Source: Flavobacteria bacterium BBFL7 (lineage in GTDB: Bacteria; Bacteroidota; Bacteroidia; Flavobacteriales; Flavobacteriaceae). Taken from it: DNA of 64,000 bases. Positions 18,712 to 27,096 of this stretch are shown here, piece by piece. The DNA lies in assembly GCA_000153385.1 (NCBI GenBank), contig CH672374.1, forward strand, positions 942,958-1,006,957. The letters are read 5' to 3'. How positions within the stretch are numbered: position 1 is the first letter of the stretch; the number at the start of each line of letters is the position of its first letter. The notes under the pieces are model-generated. The model saw only the letters and a list, made by a program, of their open reading frames with translations, was not told where the DNA came from and made no database searches. The position numbers and the translations under genes were made by a program.

Positions 18712-18812
18712 TGGAAAATATTCAGTGTGCTAAGATAGCAGAATAATTAATCCATATTAAGGAATATCATATGTTGTAATTACTATTTATAATTGTGCTA
18801 CAAGGTTTATAG

Positions 18813-19613
18813 CTATTTAAGTAGTTCAATGATTTCCCTTGCTTTACTAGAATTGTATAAATTCTCTTTTTCAATTTTATTAAAAATTAAAAGTGCGTTA
18901 GCTTCATCACCTTTCTTAAGATATAAAAGCCCCTTGTACCAATAACCTTTTTCCGCATCCAGAAAATTACTGGATATTAATTGATCATAAGTTTTAATAG
19001 CTTCTTCATAGGATCCCATTTCCATTAATGAGATACCTTTTAGAAGATAAAAAGTAGGTAGATTATCTTGTGATGTGTTCATTGAGTTCTCAATTATAGG
19101 CATCGCCTCGCCATATTTTTCATTGAGAAATAAAGCGGTCGCTTCATCCAAAGAACTCTGGCTATTTCCATCTCTTACAATCGAGTAAGTAAGTTGATTT
19201 TTATCTAGATAAGTAGCATATACATGCTCTGGACTCGTACTGGTTCCATTAAATTGAGAAATACTAATAATTATAACAACAGAGGCCGCGGCTGCATATA
19301 TTAAATGTTTCCATCTGAAATCATATCTAGACTTAAGAGGTTCACTTACGTGATTCATATTCTTAAGTGTTGCTTTAAGATTAACAATTTCTTCATCATT
19401 AAATAAATCTTGATACTCCTCTACAACAGTTTGGTCAACATTATTTGCAAAGCTCCATCCAGCATTATTGAATGTATCGTGTAATTGTTTTTCTAAAATT
19501 AACTGCTCTACAAAAGCTGAATCTTTTTTCCTTAAATCAAATTGAACTTGATCCTCTTTTGATAAGGAGTTTCTAAAAAACTTTTCTAATAAAATGTTGT
19601 CTGGCGTGGTCAT
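18813..19613 (-). CDS. Membrane-anchored TPR protein, likely partner (anti-sigma) of the ECF sigma factor
   Basis: 266 residues. The cytoplasmic N-terminal part (about 1-105) is followed by one membrane helix (HLIYAAAASVVIIISISQF, about 106-125), then tetratricopeptide repeats outside (EKYGEAMPIIENSM, FYLLKGISLMEMGSYEEAIKTYDQLI, GYWYKGLLYLKKGDEANALLIFNKI). This is the layout of Bacteroidetes proteins encoded next to ECF sigma factors. It overlaps the sigma gene by 4 bp (ATGA), so translation is coupled. An anti-sigma role is inferred from topology and position. No zinc-binding ZAS motif is visible. Confidence 0.8.
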   Translation of the reverse strand: MTTPDNILLEKFFRNSLSKEDQVQFDLRKKDSAFVEQLILEKQLHDTFNNAGWSFANNVDQTVVEEYQDLFNDEEIVNLKATLKNMNHVSEPLKSRYDFRWKHLIYAAAASVVIIISISQFNGTSTSPEHVYATYLDKNQLTYSIVRDGNSQSSLDEATALFLNEKYGEAMPIIENSMNTSQDNLPTFYLLKGISLMEMGSYEEAIKTYDQLISSNFLDAEKGYWYKGLLYLKKGDEANALLIFNKIEKENLYNSSKAREIIELLK

Positions 19614-20173
19614 AACTCTTTTAAGGCGTTAAATCTAGAGCTGTTTTGAATAAGCTCAATAAGTTTTTTCTTGCATTTAAAGACACGTTGTCTTGCGACT
19701 GTTTCAGAACTATAGCCCAGATCTTTAACCATCTCGGCATATGGCACATCATTAAAAAACATTTCAAGAATAGATTTACAATTTTCAGAACTCAGGTCCA
19801 ATGCTGCCTGAAATAATTCAAATCGTTCTTGCTCTAATAAAACATATGCATCTTCAAATTTTTCATAAACCTGTTCCTCTTCAACATCTTTTGTTACCCA
19901 TTGTGAAGATTTATTTAATTCTCTTCTCCAAAGATTTTTGCATGCGGTAAACAAAAATGCCTTAAAACTGGTGTTGATTGAGAAGGGATTTTTTTTGTAT
20001 CGAACTGCGATTTGTACAAGTGCTTTTTGAAAAATATCCTCGGCGTCTTGTATAGACCCTTTATTTTGAACCACAAATTTTTTCACTTTAGGTAAAGTTA
20101 GTTGATACAGTTCTGAAATCACGGCAGAGTCGCTCGTAAGTAGGGCTCTAAGGTATTTTAAATCATCTGCCAT
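19610..20173 (-). CDS. ECF-type RNA polymerase sigma factor
   Basis: 187 residues from the ATG at 20173 (MADDLKYLRALL). The frame also stays open to a TTG at 20224, but that adds an unlikely N-terminus. Region 2 is visible (about 30-100; VKKFVVQNKGSIQDAEDIFQKALVQIAVRYKK, FLFTACKNLWRREL). Region 4 follows (about 120-180; LSSENCKSILEMFFNDVPYAEMVKDLGYSSETVARQRVFKCKKKLIELI). It directs RNA polymerase to alternative promoters, and the adjacent TPR membrane protein probably controls it. It is divergent from the lipoprotein/CHAT genes, and the intergenic region holds three GGTAACA motifs. Confidence 0.92.
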   Translation of the reverse strand: MADDLKYLRALLTSDSAVISELYQLTLPKVKKFVVQNKGSIQDAEDIFQKALVQIAVRYKKNPFSINTSFKAFLFTACKNLWRRELNKSSQWVTKDVEEEQVYEKFEDAYVLLEQERFELFQAALDLSSENCKSILEMFFNDVPYAEMVKDLGYSSETVARQRVFKCKKKLIELIQNSSRFNALKEL

Positions 20174-20215
20174 TGAAGCAAATATAGAAGTAAATTGTAA
20201 AGAGTTTATTTTTAT

Positions 20216-20254
20216 GGGTAACAAAAACCGACTCTTGGTAACAGTAGGGTAACA
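20216..20254 (+). promoter_or_regulatory. Three tandem GGTAACA motifs upstream of the lipoprotein/CHAT genes
   Basis: GGGTAACA at 20216-20223, TTGGTAACA ending at 20243 and GGGTAACA at 20247-20254, all on the plus strand, within 65 bp of the lipoprotein ATG at 20281. The same octamer appears at 23508, 26710 and, reversed, at 26591. ECF sigma factors often use AAC-containing -35 boxes, so a -35 role for the adjacent sigma factor is inferred. Confidence 0.5.
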
Positions 20255-20280
20255 TCCTAAATTATAAAACCCTACTTTTT

Positions 20281-20658
20281 ATGAAAAATTTATTTTTAAA
20301 ATTGCTTTTATGCTCGACAATCGCTTTATCAATCACTTCTTGTAGTGTTAATTCTCTGGAAGAAGATGATTTAACAACCAATAACAAAAGCTTAAATTTA
20401 TTAAACGAGTTAATCAAGATAGACCTTTATGTAAGCTGGGAACCTGAGGCTACTGAAGATCAAAAAATACAATTAAGAGAAGAATTAATGCATTCTAATT
20501 CATTGATTGCACTACATTCTTATCATATAGATGAAACAATTCATAGTGGTGAAATCTGGCAATTATCTGTACAACTGTTAGAATCAGACTCTACTGATCC
20601 AGTTCTTTGGATAGAAGACGAAACTGTTATCGATATAGCAAGCTTTGAACCTTTTTAA
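20281..20658 (+). CDS. 125-residue lipoprotein of the sigma/CHAT cluster
   Basis: MKNLFLKLLLCSTIALSITSCS gives a lipoprotein signal peptide with the lipidated Cys near residue 21. The mature part is acidic (LEEDDLTTNNKSLNLLNELIKIDLYVSWEPEATEDQKIQLREEL...). It has no recognised domain. It is 37 bp upstream of the CHAT gene and transcribed in the same direction from the GGTAACA-rich region, so it probably belongs to that operon. Function unknown. Confidence 0.75.
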   Translation: MKNLFLKLLLCSTIALSITSCSVNSLEEDDLTTNNKSLNLLNELIKIDLYVSWEPEATEDQKIQLREELMHSNSLIALHSYHIDETIHSGEIWQLSVQLLESDSTDPVLWIEDETVIDIASFEPF

Positions 20659-20695
20659 TTATTAATGCGTAAATTAGATTTCATAATTTTTTGTT

Positions 20696-23398
20696 TTGAA
20701 ATCTAGTTTTAACTGTTTTATATTTTGGCTACTTGTAGTTTGTGCGAGCAATACTACAAGTAGCCAAACTTTTCATGAACTGTTTGATTCATTAGAGAAA
20801 AATAAAGGTATTGAATTATTACAACCTCAACTTGATAGCGTTTTAAACCTTACTACTGATCAAGTTATTTACCGAGAAATGGCACATGATTTTTCTGTAA
20901 AGTATTTCCGCCTTAGAGACTATGATGCCGCTATAAAATACGCTCAAACTGAAGTTAATTCATTTGAAAAAAATCAAATCATTGATGAAAAATATGCCAA
21001 AGCTCTTTACCAACTAGGTTTTTTTTATGAGCTAACGGCACAGCTAGAAATAGCCATACAGTACTACAATAAAGTTACAGCGGTAGAGCCTAAGACTTTT
21101 AGAAATGTTCAATCCTATGGAAAATTAGGTGACTGTCATTTTAAAATAGGTGATTATTATCGAGCAGAGGTATATTACCTTAAAGCTATCTCAGATTTAG
21201 ATAATTATAATGCTTCGGGCTATTTGGCATCCCAATATTTAAATCTATCTAGAGTATATCACACATTAGACACTCAAGAATCAAGACAAAAAGAGCTTAA
21301 AACCTTAAAGAAAGTCTTAGAAATCAATAATAAAACGCAACTCAATGACCGTAGGTTATCTATTCTATATAATAATCTAGCTAACTATTATAATAATGAA
21401 AAGTCGTATGATTTTAATAAAGCTAAATTATACTATCAAAAGTTACTGAAGCACTCCATCAAAAATTCCGACTCTACGTCCATGGGCATAGGCTACGGGA
21501 ATTTGGGAAATCTATACATCAAACAAGGTATTGATAGCGCAAAATATTACTTAAACAAAAGCTTAGATTATTCATTATCTGTTGAATCTAAAGATCGAGT
21601 ATTTAAAAATATCGCTGATTTTGAATTGAAAAATGGAAAGAGAAAAAATGCATTATTGTTTCTAGACAAAGCAATTTCTATTAATTACACGGACCAAATA
21701 ATTGATTTAAATCATCCTAAATTAATCACTTTAAAAAACGCTATTGACCCTATAGGAGTAATCAACTCACTATCTAAAAAGGCTGAAGTTTTATTACTGC
21801 AATATGAAGATTCAAAGAACAATGTTTTCGTAGAAGAAGCATTTAAAAATCTACAAACCGCAGACTCGCTGATTGATTATATTCAGAACACTAATAGTGA
21901 AGAAAGCTCTAAAATGTACTGGCGCAAAGAGGCCTCAAAAGTTTACCACTATGCCGTTCATTGTTCATATATATTAAATGATGTAAAGCTGGCATTTAAG
22001 TATAGTGAAAAAAACAAGGCTGTTTTGCTCACAGAAAACATTATTCAAAACTCACTAGACATACCAGTTTCTATCAAAAACAGAAGGCATTTTTTAAATA
22101 ATAAACTGATTGAGTATGAAAATAAAATTCAAGAAAAAGAAGATTCAATTTCTATAAAATTTTACAACAAAGCCATTCTTAACCAGCGCCTTAAAATAAA
22201 GAAATACGATGATTCCATTAACAATAATTATCCAAAAGGCTTAAATAAAACATACCTAAATCAATTAACTAATTTAACCGAAGTTCAAAAGGACCTAGAG
22301 AAAAATGAAATAGTCATTGCGTATGTATGGAATGAAGAGGTACAATGTAAAGATCATCTTATGTCTATTGTCATAACTAAGACTGACGCTCAAATATTTG
22401 AATTAGATGATGCAAAAAAGTTAAGTGATGAAATCTCTCAATTTATAAAGTTGCTTTCAAAACCTTTTAATACAGAAAAGGACATCAATAACTATGCAAT
22501 TAAAGCACATTCTATTTACAACAAGCTTTTCCCGACAGAAATCCAAAGTCAATTAAAAGCAAAAAAAATAACAATTATTGCAGATGGTCAACTACAAAAC
22601 ATACCTTTTGATGCACTTATAACAGATATAGACCGTCATAATTATTTAATAAATGATTGTCAAGTAAATTATGTCTATTCCCTATCGTTCTCTAAAAGCA
22701 ATGCTGCAATTAATAGAAATGCTACTAAATCACTGATAAGCTTTTCCCCTACCACATTTGATATATTAGGACTACCTAAACTATACAATACTAATGATGA
22801 GGTGTTTTCTATTAATAAATATATAGAAGGTGATAATTACATTAATGATCAAGCTACTAAAAGTAATTTTAAAGATTTAGTTAGTGATTACAAGATTATT
22901 CATCTAGCAACACATGCCAGTTCTGGTGAAAATCCATTTATAGCATTTTACGATAGTAAGTTAACTATTAAAGAACTCTACTCACTAGATAACAATGCTC
23001 AATTAGTATTTCTAAGTGCCTGCGACACCTCAATAGGTGAAATTATACAAGGTGAAGGAACCTTAACCATCGCAAGAGGTTTTTTCTATACAGGATCTCA
23101 AGCCGTCATTGCTTCATTATGGAAAACCAGTGACAAGTCAACATCGTATATAGTAGAAGATTTTTACCAAAATATCGACAATGAACTTGGAGTTTCTACA
23201 GCACTACATAATGCAAAGCTTAAATACCTAAAAGAACATAGCTTATCAAACGCATCTCCATATTACTGGGCATCCCTAAAAGTAATGGGCGATGACCAAC
23301 CTATTAAATTAAACGATTACAGTCTTTATTTCTGGCTTCTAGGTATCATTATTATCATTCTATTGATAATTCTTTATAAGAAGTTACTCAAGAATTAA
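20696..23398 (+). CDS. Exported TPR protein with C-terminal CHAT (caspase-like) protease domain
   Basis: 900 residues. The start is TTG at 20696, giving a signal peptide (MKSSFNCFIFWLLVVCASNTTSS); the next Met is residue 62 and would lose it. Residues about 50-330 are tetratricopeptide repeats (IQYYNKVTAVEPKTFRNVQSYGKLGDCHFKIGDYYRAEVYYLKAI). The CHAT domain (about 540-860) has the His/Cys dyad: His740 in IIHLATHAS and Cys776 in VFLSACDTS, followed by GEGTLTIARGFFYTGSQAVIASLW. A C-terminal membrane helix (FWLLGIIIIILLIILY) anchors it, so the protease should face the periplasm. CHAT proteases cut partner proteins on activation. The substrate is unknown; the neighbouring anti-sigma and secreted proteins are candidates by position. 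Confidence 0.9.
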   Translation: MKSSFNCFIFWLLVVCASNTTSSQTFHELFDSLEKNKGIELLQPQLDSVLNLTTDQVIYREMAHDFSVKYFRLRDYDAAIKYAQTEVNSFEKNQIIDEKYAKALYQLGFFYELTAQLEIAIQYYNKVTAVEPKTFRNVQSYGKLGDCHFKIGDYYRAEVYYLKAISDLDNYNASGYLASQYLNLSRVYHTLDTQESRQKELKTLKKVLEINNKTQLNDRRLSILYNNLANYYNNEKSYDFNKAKLYYQKLLKHSIKNSDSTSMGIGYGNLGNLYIKQGIDSAKYYLNKSLDYSLSVESKDRVFKNIADFELKNGKRKNALLFLDKAISINYTDQIIDLNHPKLITLKNAIDPIGVINSLSKKAEVLLLQYEDSKNNVFVEEAFKNLQTADSLIDYIQNTNSEESSKMYWRKEASKVYHYAVHCSYILNDVKLAFKYSEKNKAVLLTENIIQNSLDIPVSIKNRRHFLNNKLIEYENKIQEKEDSISIKFYNKAILNQRLKIKKYDDSINNNYPKGLNKTYLNQLTNLTEVQKDLEKNEIVIAYVWNEEVQCKDHLMSIVITKTDAQIFELDDAKKLSDEISQFIKLLSKPFNTEKDINNYAIKAHSIYNKLFPTEIQSQLKAKKITIIADGQLQNIPFDALITDIDRHNYLINDCQVNYVYSLSFSKSNAAINRNATKSLISFSPTTFDILGLPKLYNTNDEVFSINKYIEGDNYINDQATKSNFKDLVSDYKIIHLATHASSGENPFIAFYDSKLTIKELYSLDNNAQLVFLSACDTSIGEIIQGEGTLTIARGFFYTGSQAVIASLWKTSDKSTSYIVEDFYQNIDNELGVSTALHNAKLKYLKEHSLSNASPYYWASLKVMGDDQPIKLNDYSLYFWLLGIIIIILLIILYKKLLKN

Positions 23399-23424
23399 TT
23401 CTACCACAACCTTTCTTTAGGTTA

Positions 23425-23440
23425 CGCTTTCGCGAAAGCG
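23425..23440. repeat. 16-bp palindrome CGCTTTCGCGAAAGCG, copy 6 (intergenic)
   Basis: Perfect copy 26 bp past the CHAT stop. The flanks TTA/TAA extend the palindrome to 22 bp. Confidence 0.97.
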
Positions 23441-23507
23441 TAAAAACATAAACATTTCTCTTTATTACGACCATTGGTCTAATTTATCCGTTTAAAAACC
23501 AAGTTTT

Positions 23508-23515
23508 GGGTAACA
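23508..23515 (+). promoter_or_regulatory. GGGTAACA motif upstream of the secreted Cys-rich protein
   Basis: Same octamer as in front of the lipoprotein/CHAT genes, 93 bp before the ATG at 23609. Candidate -35 element of the linked ECF sigma factor (inferred). Confidence 0.45.
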
Positions 23516-23608
23516 AAGCTTTCATGAATAGAACAATCATTTGAATGCATTCTGGGAATTTATCCGAAAACCCATCAAACAAAGTAGGAGCTAACCAAAT
23601 CTATTATC

Positions 23609-26584
23609 ATGAAAAAACTATATTCAATAGTACTCATACTATTAATGAGTAGTAGTGTTTTACTAAACGCACAAGAATTAAATGAGAATGACCGCCATCA
23701 AAAGCAACTTAAAATTGAGCAAAGGATAGCATCGTTTATCCAAGAAAACATAGATAATACAGTACCAGAAAGGCATTTATACAATTATATTGAAAAACTG
23801 CGAAGTGCAGATGAACATACCATAGAAGAGTTAACCACAACACCTTTTGAAGAGCTTCTAATCGTCTATAAAAAAGATTATTTAAGAAGTCTATATTTTG
23901 CAGAAAACCCTATGGATGCAAACATTTTTAAAGCTATAGCAGCACCAGTTTGTACCAACGGAGATTTTGAATCAGGTATTTTTGACAATTCACTTGCTGG
24001 AGAAACGGGCATATACAATCTAGGAGAATGTGATGCCATACCACTAGTTGGAGCTTCAAACATTTTCTTTAGCCCAGAAGCATTTGGTAACCCAAATCAT
24101 TTCAATATTACAAATATAGGTCTAGATCCAATCGTTGCTTATGGCGGTGGATCCTTACAAATGGTTAATAATGGAAATCATGCCGTACGCATTAACGCAC
24201 CATTAATATGTAATACCAGTACAGGAAATCCCAACGGTGGAATTAATAAATTAATTAAATCCATTACCCTGCAAGATGATGGAGTCCAAGAAATCAATTT
24301 TAGCTATGCTCTAGTTGCTGACTACCCAAACCATCCTAATGAAAATCCTTTTTTTATGGCTAGGGCATTAGACGCTGGCAATAACACCTTGGACCGTTTT
24401 TGTATAGTTTCAAATCCAGATCCTACAGTAAATCCATTTATCAACAGTTTTGCAGACTATCCTGGCTGTGCTACTAATCAGGTAGTATGGCAAGACTGGA
24501 CTTGTGGCTCTTTAACTGTTAATGGTAACGCTGGTGACATCATTACATTAGAATTTATCGTTTCAGATTGTGGTCAAACGGCTCATTTTGGATACGCCTA
24601 CATAGATGATATTTGTGCAACAAGTTGCGCTGGAAATGGTCAAGGATCTATTCAATTAACACCTATGGACCCATGTCAGGACACACCATTACAAGTATGT
24701 GGTACTTATACTTTACCCAATTTTAATGGTACTACGGGCTCAGTAAACTCCATAGAATTAGACATCCTTCAAAACGGAAATGTAATAAACACTTTGACAA
24801 CGTCTAATAATGGAGCTGGTAATTTTTGTTTCACTGTTAATAGTACAGATATGCTAGGACAATCTGGCGGTTATGATTTCCAAGCTAATGTTATCTTTAA
24901 TATAGGCTCAGGTACGCAACCAGCAACAGATTCACAAACTAATCCAGGCCAGAATAATGATTATATATTTGATAATCCAGATTGTTGTCCGACAGATGCG
25001 TCATTCAATGCATTTATAGATACTAGTGGCTTGCTAGCGATATCTAGCTTTACAGATTATAGTGCATTTAACCCTAGTCATGAATGGTATGTTTTATCGA
25101 GCCCTAATAGTTCAGGTGGTCCTTACACACCGGTTTATAGCATTCAAGATAATGGTCCAGCAACTATTAATTTGATACCTAATGCACAGCCAGGTTTATA
25201 CTATACCATAATCCATATTCTAAAATCTGACGATTGTGCAGATATCTGTGAAAGTAAAGTGTTGTACTACAACAATGGTAGTAAACGTGGTGAAGAGTTA
25301 GATTATCGCTCTAATCAAGATTGTTGCCTTGCATTACAATTTTGGGCGAATGGTCCAGGTCAGACCAGTAATCTAACTGGTGATTTTCAGGTTGGTGTTG
25401 ATTTTAATGGTACTATAACTACAAATGTTCTTAACCCATATAATAATCATCCAGGTATCACTCATAGTTGGGAACTATATTCAAGCCCTAATCCTACTGG
25501 AGGACCTTATACTTTAATAGATTCACAAACAGGCCTGAATTATAGTTATAGTTCAATAAATGACGGTATATACTATTTTGTTTTGCATAAAGTAGAAACG
25601 GATTGCGGTCAGGTTTGTTATGTCCAAGATATTTGCAGAAATTGTGCACAACGTGGTGGTAATAGCCTCGCAGGAGAGATAGATTGTGACTTTTTCGATG
25701 ACACCACTGTAAACTGTACTGAAACGGAGAAACATGAATATAGTTGTAAGACCAGTACACTAGAATGGGCTAGCGTTCCAGGAGCTTTAGGCTATGTTAT
25801 TGAGGTGAACTATAATGATCCAGATTGTTGCCCTAGATCTACTACATTACCAACGAGTCAACGATTTGAAGTTGGTCCAGATATCACGACTCTGGTTATA
25901 CCCATAAACAGAACCGGATGTTTTAGCTACAGAATGGGGACTAGATGCTTAGACTCTAGATTACCTAAATGGACTGCAAAAGAATGCGTCTCTTGTAATG
26001 ATATCATTCAGCCTGTGTGTGCAGCACCTACAAGTACAAACTTTAATTGCGAGCGCGGTATAATATCTTGGACTGGCTCATCTTCATTTAATGAGTATGT
26101 AGTTGAATATACTTATAATGATCCCGATTGCTGTCTTAGTAATCAAAGACCAATTACGACCAGAGTGAATGTTACAGGTACTAGTTTACAAATCTTAATT
26201 CCGACTACTGCTTATTGTTTAAGTTATCGTGTAGGAACAATATGTCCGGATATAAGAGAGCCTAGATGGACAGCAAAGGTGTGTCAATCTTGTCGCGGCA
26301 TGGTTATGAATCCTAAAAATGAAGAATATGGTAAAACATCAGTTGCACCCAACCCTAGTAATGGATTATCATCATTCTCTTTCCAATCTGAAACAACTAA
26401 GCTCAATACAATCAACATTTATAACTTGAACGGTGTTATCATAGATTCAATCAACATTTCAGATTATGAAGAATCTATTTATAGTACTCTTTGGGATGGT
26501 AGAGATTTGGTGAGTAAAGGTATATACCTAATTAGCTTTGAAACTGACAAGGGAAAAATGGTTGAGAAATTGATTATTGATTAA
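23609..26584 (+). CDS. Secreted T9SS type A protein with Cys-rich repeats
   Basis: 991 residues. A signal peptide (MKKLYSIVLILLMSSSVLLNAQ) is followed by a helical stretch and a MAM/jelly-roll-like domain (about 110-340; CTNGDFESGIFDNSLAGETGIYNLG, HFGYAYIDDICATSC). Ig-like domains then punctuate with paired cysteines (PDCCP, QDCCL). Two roughly 100-residue repeats follow (about 700-810 and 805-905), each with YNDPDCC at the front and RMGTRC...KWTAKECVSC or RVGTIC...RWTAKVCQSC at the end. The last 80 residues (VAPNPSNG...TINIYNLNGVIIDS...WDGRDLVSKGIYLISFETDKGKMVEKLI) are a type A T9SS sorting domain. It is exported to the surface and is a likely output of the sigma/CHAT cluster. Confidence 0.9.
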   Translation: MKKLYSIVLILLMSSSVLLNAQELNENDRHQKQLKIEQRIASFIQENIDNTVPERHLYNYIEKLRSADEHTIEELTTTPFEELLIVYKKDYLRSLYFAENPMDANIFKAIAAPVCTNGDFESGIFDNSLAGETGIYNLGECDAIPLVGASNIFFSPEAFGNPNHFNITNIGLDPIVAYGGGSLQMVNNGNHAVRINAPLICNTSTGNPNGGINKLIKSITLQDDGVQEINFSYALVADYPNHPNENPFFMARALDAGNNTLDRFCIVSNPDPTVNPFINSFADYPGCATNQVVWQDWTCGSLTVNGNAGDIITLEFIVSDCGQTAHFGYAYIDDICATSCAGNGQGSIQLTPMDPCQDTPLQVCGTYTLPNFNGTTGSVNSIELDILQNGNVINTLTTSNNGAGNFCFTVNSTDMLGQSGGYDFQANVIFNIGSGTQPATDSQTNPGQNNDYIFDNPDCCPTDASFNAFIDTSGLLAISSFTDYSAFNPSHEWYVLSSPNSSGGPYTPVYSIQDNGPATINLIPNAQPGLYYTIIHILKSDDCADICESKVLYYNNGSKRGEELDYRSNQDCCLALQFWANGPGQTSNLTGDFQVGVDFNGTITTNVLNPYNNHPGITHSWELYSSPNPTGGPYTLIDSQTGLNYSYSSINDGIYYFVLHKVETDCGQVCYVQDICRNCAQRGGNSLAGEIDCDFFDDTTVNCTETEKHEYSCKTSTLEWASVPGALGYVIEVNYNDPDCCPRSTTLPTSQRFEVGPDITTLVIPINRTGCFSYRMGTRCLDSRLPKWTAKECVSCNDIIQPVCAAPTSTNFNCERGIISWTGSSSFNEYVVEYTYNDPDCCLSNQRPITTRVNVTGTSLQILIPTTAYCLSYRVGTICPDIREPRWTAKVCQSCRGMVMNPKNEEYGKTSVAPNPSNGLSSFSFQSETTKLNTINIYNLNGVIIDSINISDYEESIYSTLWDGRDLVSKGIYLISFETDKGKMVEKLIID

Positions 26585-26709
26585 ATCCGATGTTACCCTA
26601 TTTAGCACTTATTTACAAAATTAATACTGAAAATAACTTGAGTTAAAACACTAAAAATCAGTAACATGTATTGAAAAGTAAAAAAAAGTAAAAAAAATGA
26701 TTTTTTAAG

Positions 26710-27009
26710 GGTAACAAAACTAAACTTTAAGGAACATTATAATAGTTAAGCAGTTTAAAGCTTAAAAAGTTTAGAAAAGAGTAAGAATAATAAACCAGTC
26801 ATAGTCTCATTATAAAGCTAATTTATTAAAGACACTGTGTATCCCTATAAGCAGGACTGGTTATTAGAAATTAAAATAATAGTTGGAATAGTTAAGTATA
26901 CTATTTCATTAATAAATAAAAGATTAGAAGGTGGTGATTATTAGGTTCTACTATTAATTGGGGAGACCATTTTTTAAAAGAAGGCAGGAAATTTTTCCTG
27001 CCTTTTTTA
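26710..27009 (+). ncRNA. Candidate structured small RNA of the ECF/CHAT cluster
   Basis: Delimited by a GGGTAACA motif (26710-26717) and a terminator (26981-27009). It lacks any ATG on the plus strand and contains an 8-bp inverted repeat (26793-26800 with 26855-26862). It matches no RNA family I recognise. The existence of a transcript is inferred from the promoter-like motif plus terminator. Confidence 0.35.
26981..27009 (+). terminator. Intrinsic terminator
   Basis: AAGGCAGGAAA / TTTCCTGCCTT stem-loop followed by TTTTTT. No protein gene on the plus strand ends here after the T9SS gene 400 bp upstream. Confidence 0.75.
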
Positions 27010-27033
27010 ATATATCAAAATCAATAATAGAGA

Positions 27034-27070
27034 CAAAAAAAAAGCAGATTCAAATGAATCTGCTTTTTTA
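27034..27070 (-). terminator. Intrinsic terminator of typA (bidirectional)
   Basis: AAAGCAGATTC / GAATCTGCTTT with loop AAAT and A/T-runs on both sides, 27 bp past the typA stop. Confidence 0.85.
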
Positions 27071-27096
27071 ATATAATTAATCTTAATGTAATAAGT

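Larger units (their letters stand above)
26585..27096. other. 512-bp gap: no protein gene; candidate small RNA and two terminators
   Basis: No coding frame of usable size. From 26710 to about 27009 the plus strand contains no ATG at all. It begins with a GGGTAACA motif, includes the inverted repeat AACCAGTC (26793-26800) / GACTGGTT (26855-26862), and ends in a strong stem-loop with a T-run. This looks like an untranslated transcript of about 270-290 nt. A reversed GGGTAACA (TGTTACCC, 26591-26598) follows the upstream gene. The remaining bases are plain AT-rich sequence. Confidence 0.5.

Noticed and set aside
20174-20224. TTG start upstream of the sigma factor
   Set aside because: ATG at 20173 gives a standard ECF N-terminus; the extension would be encoded by the GGGTAACA-containing promoter region.
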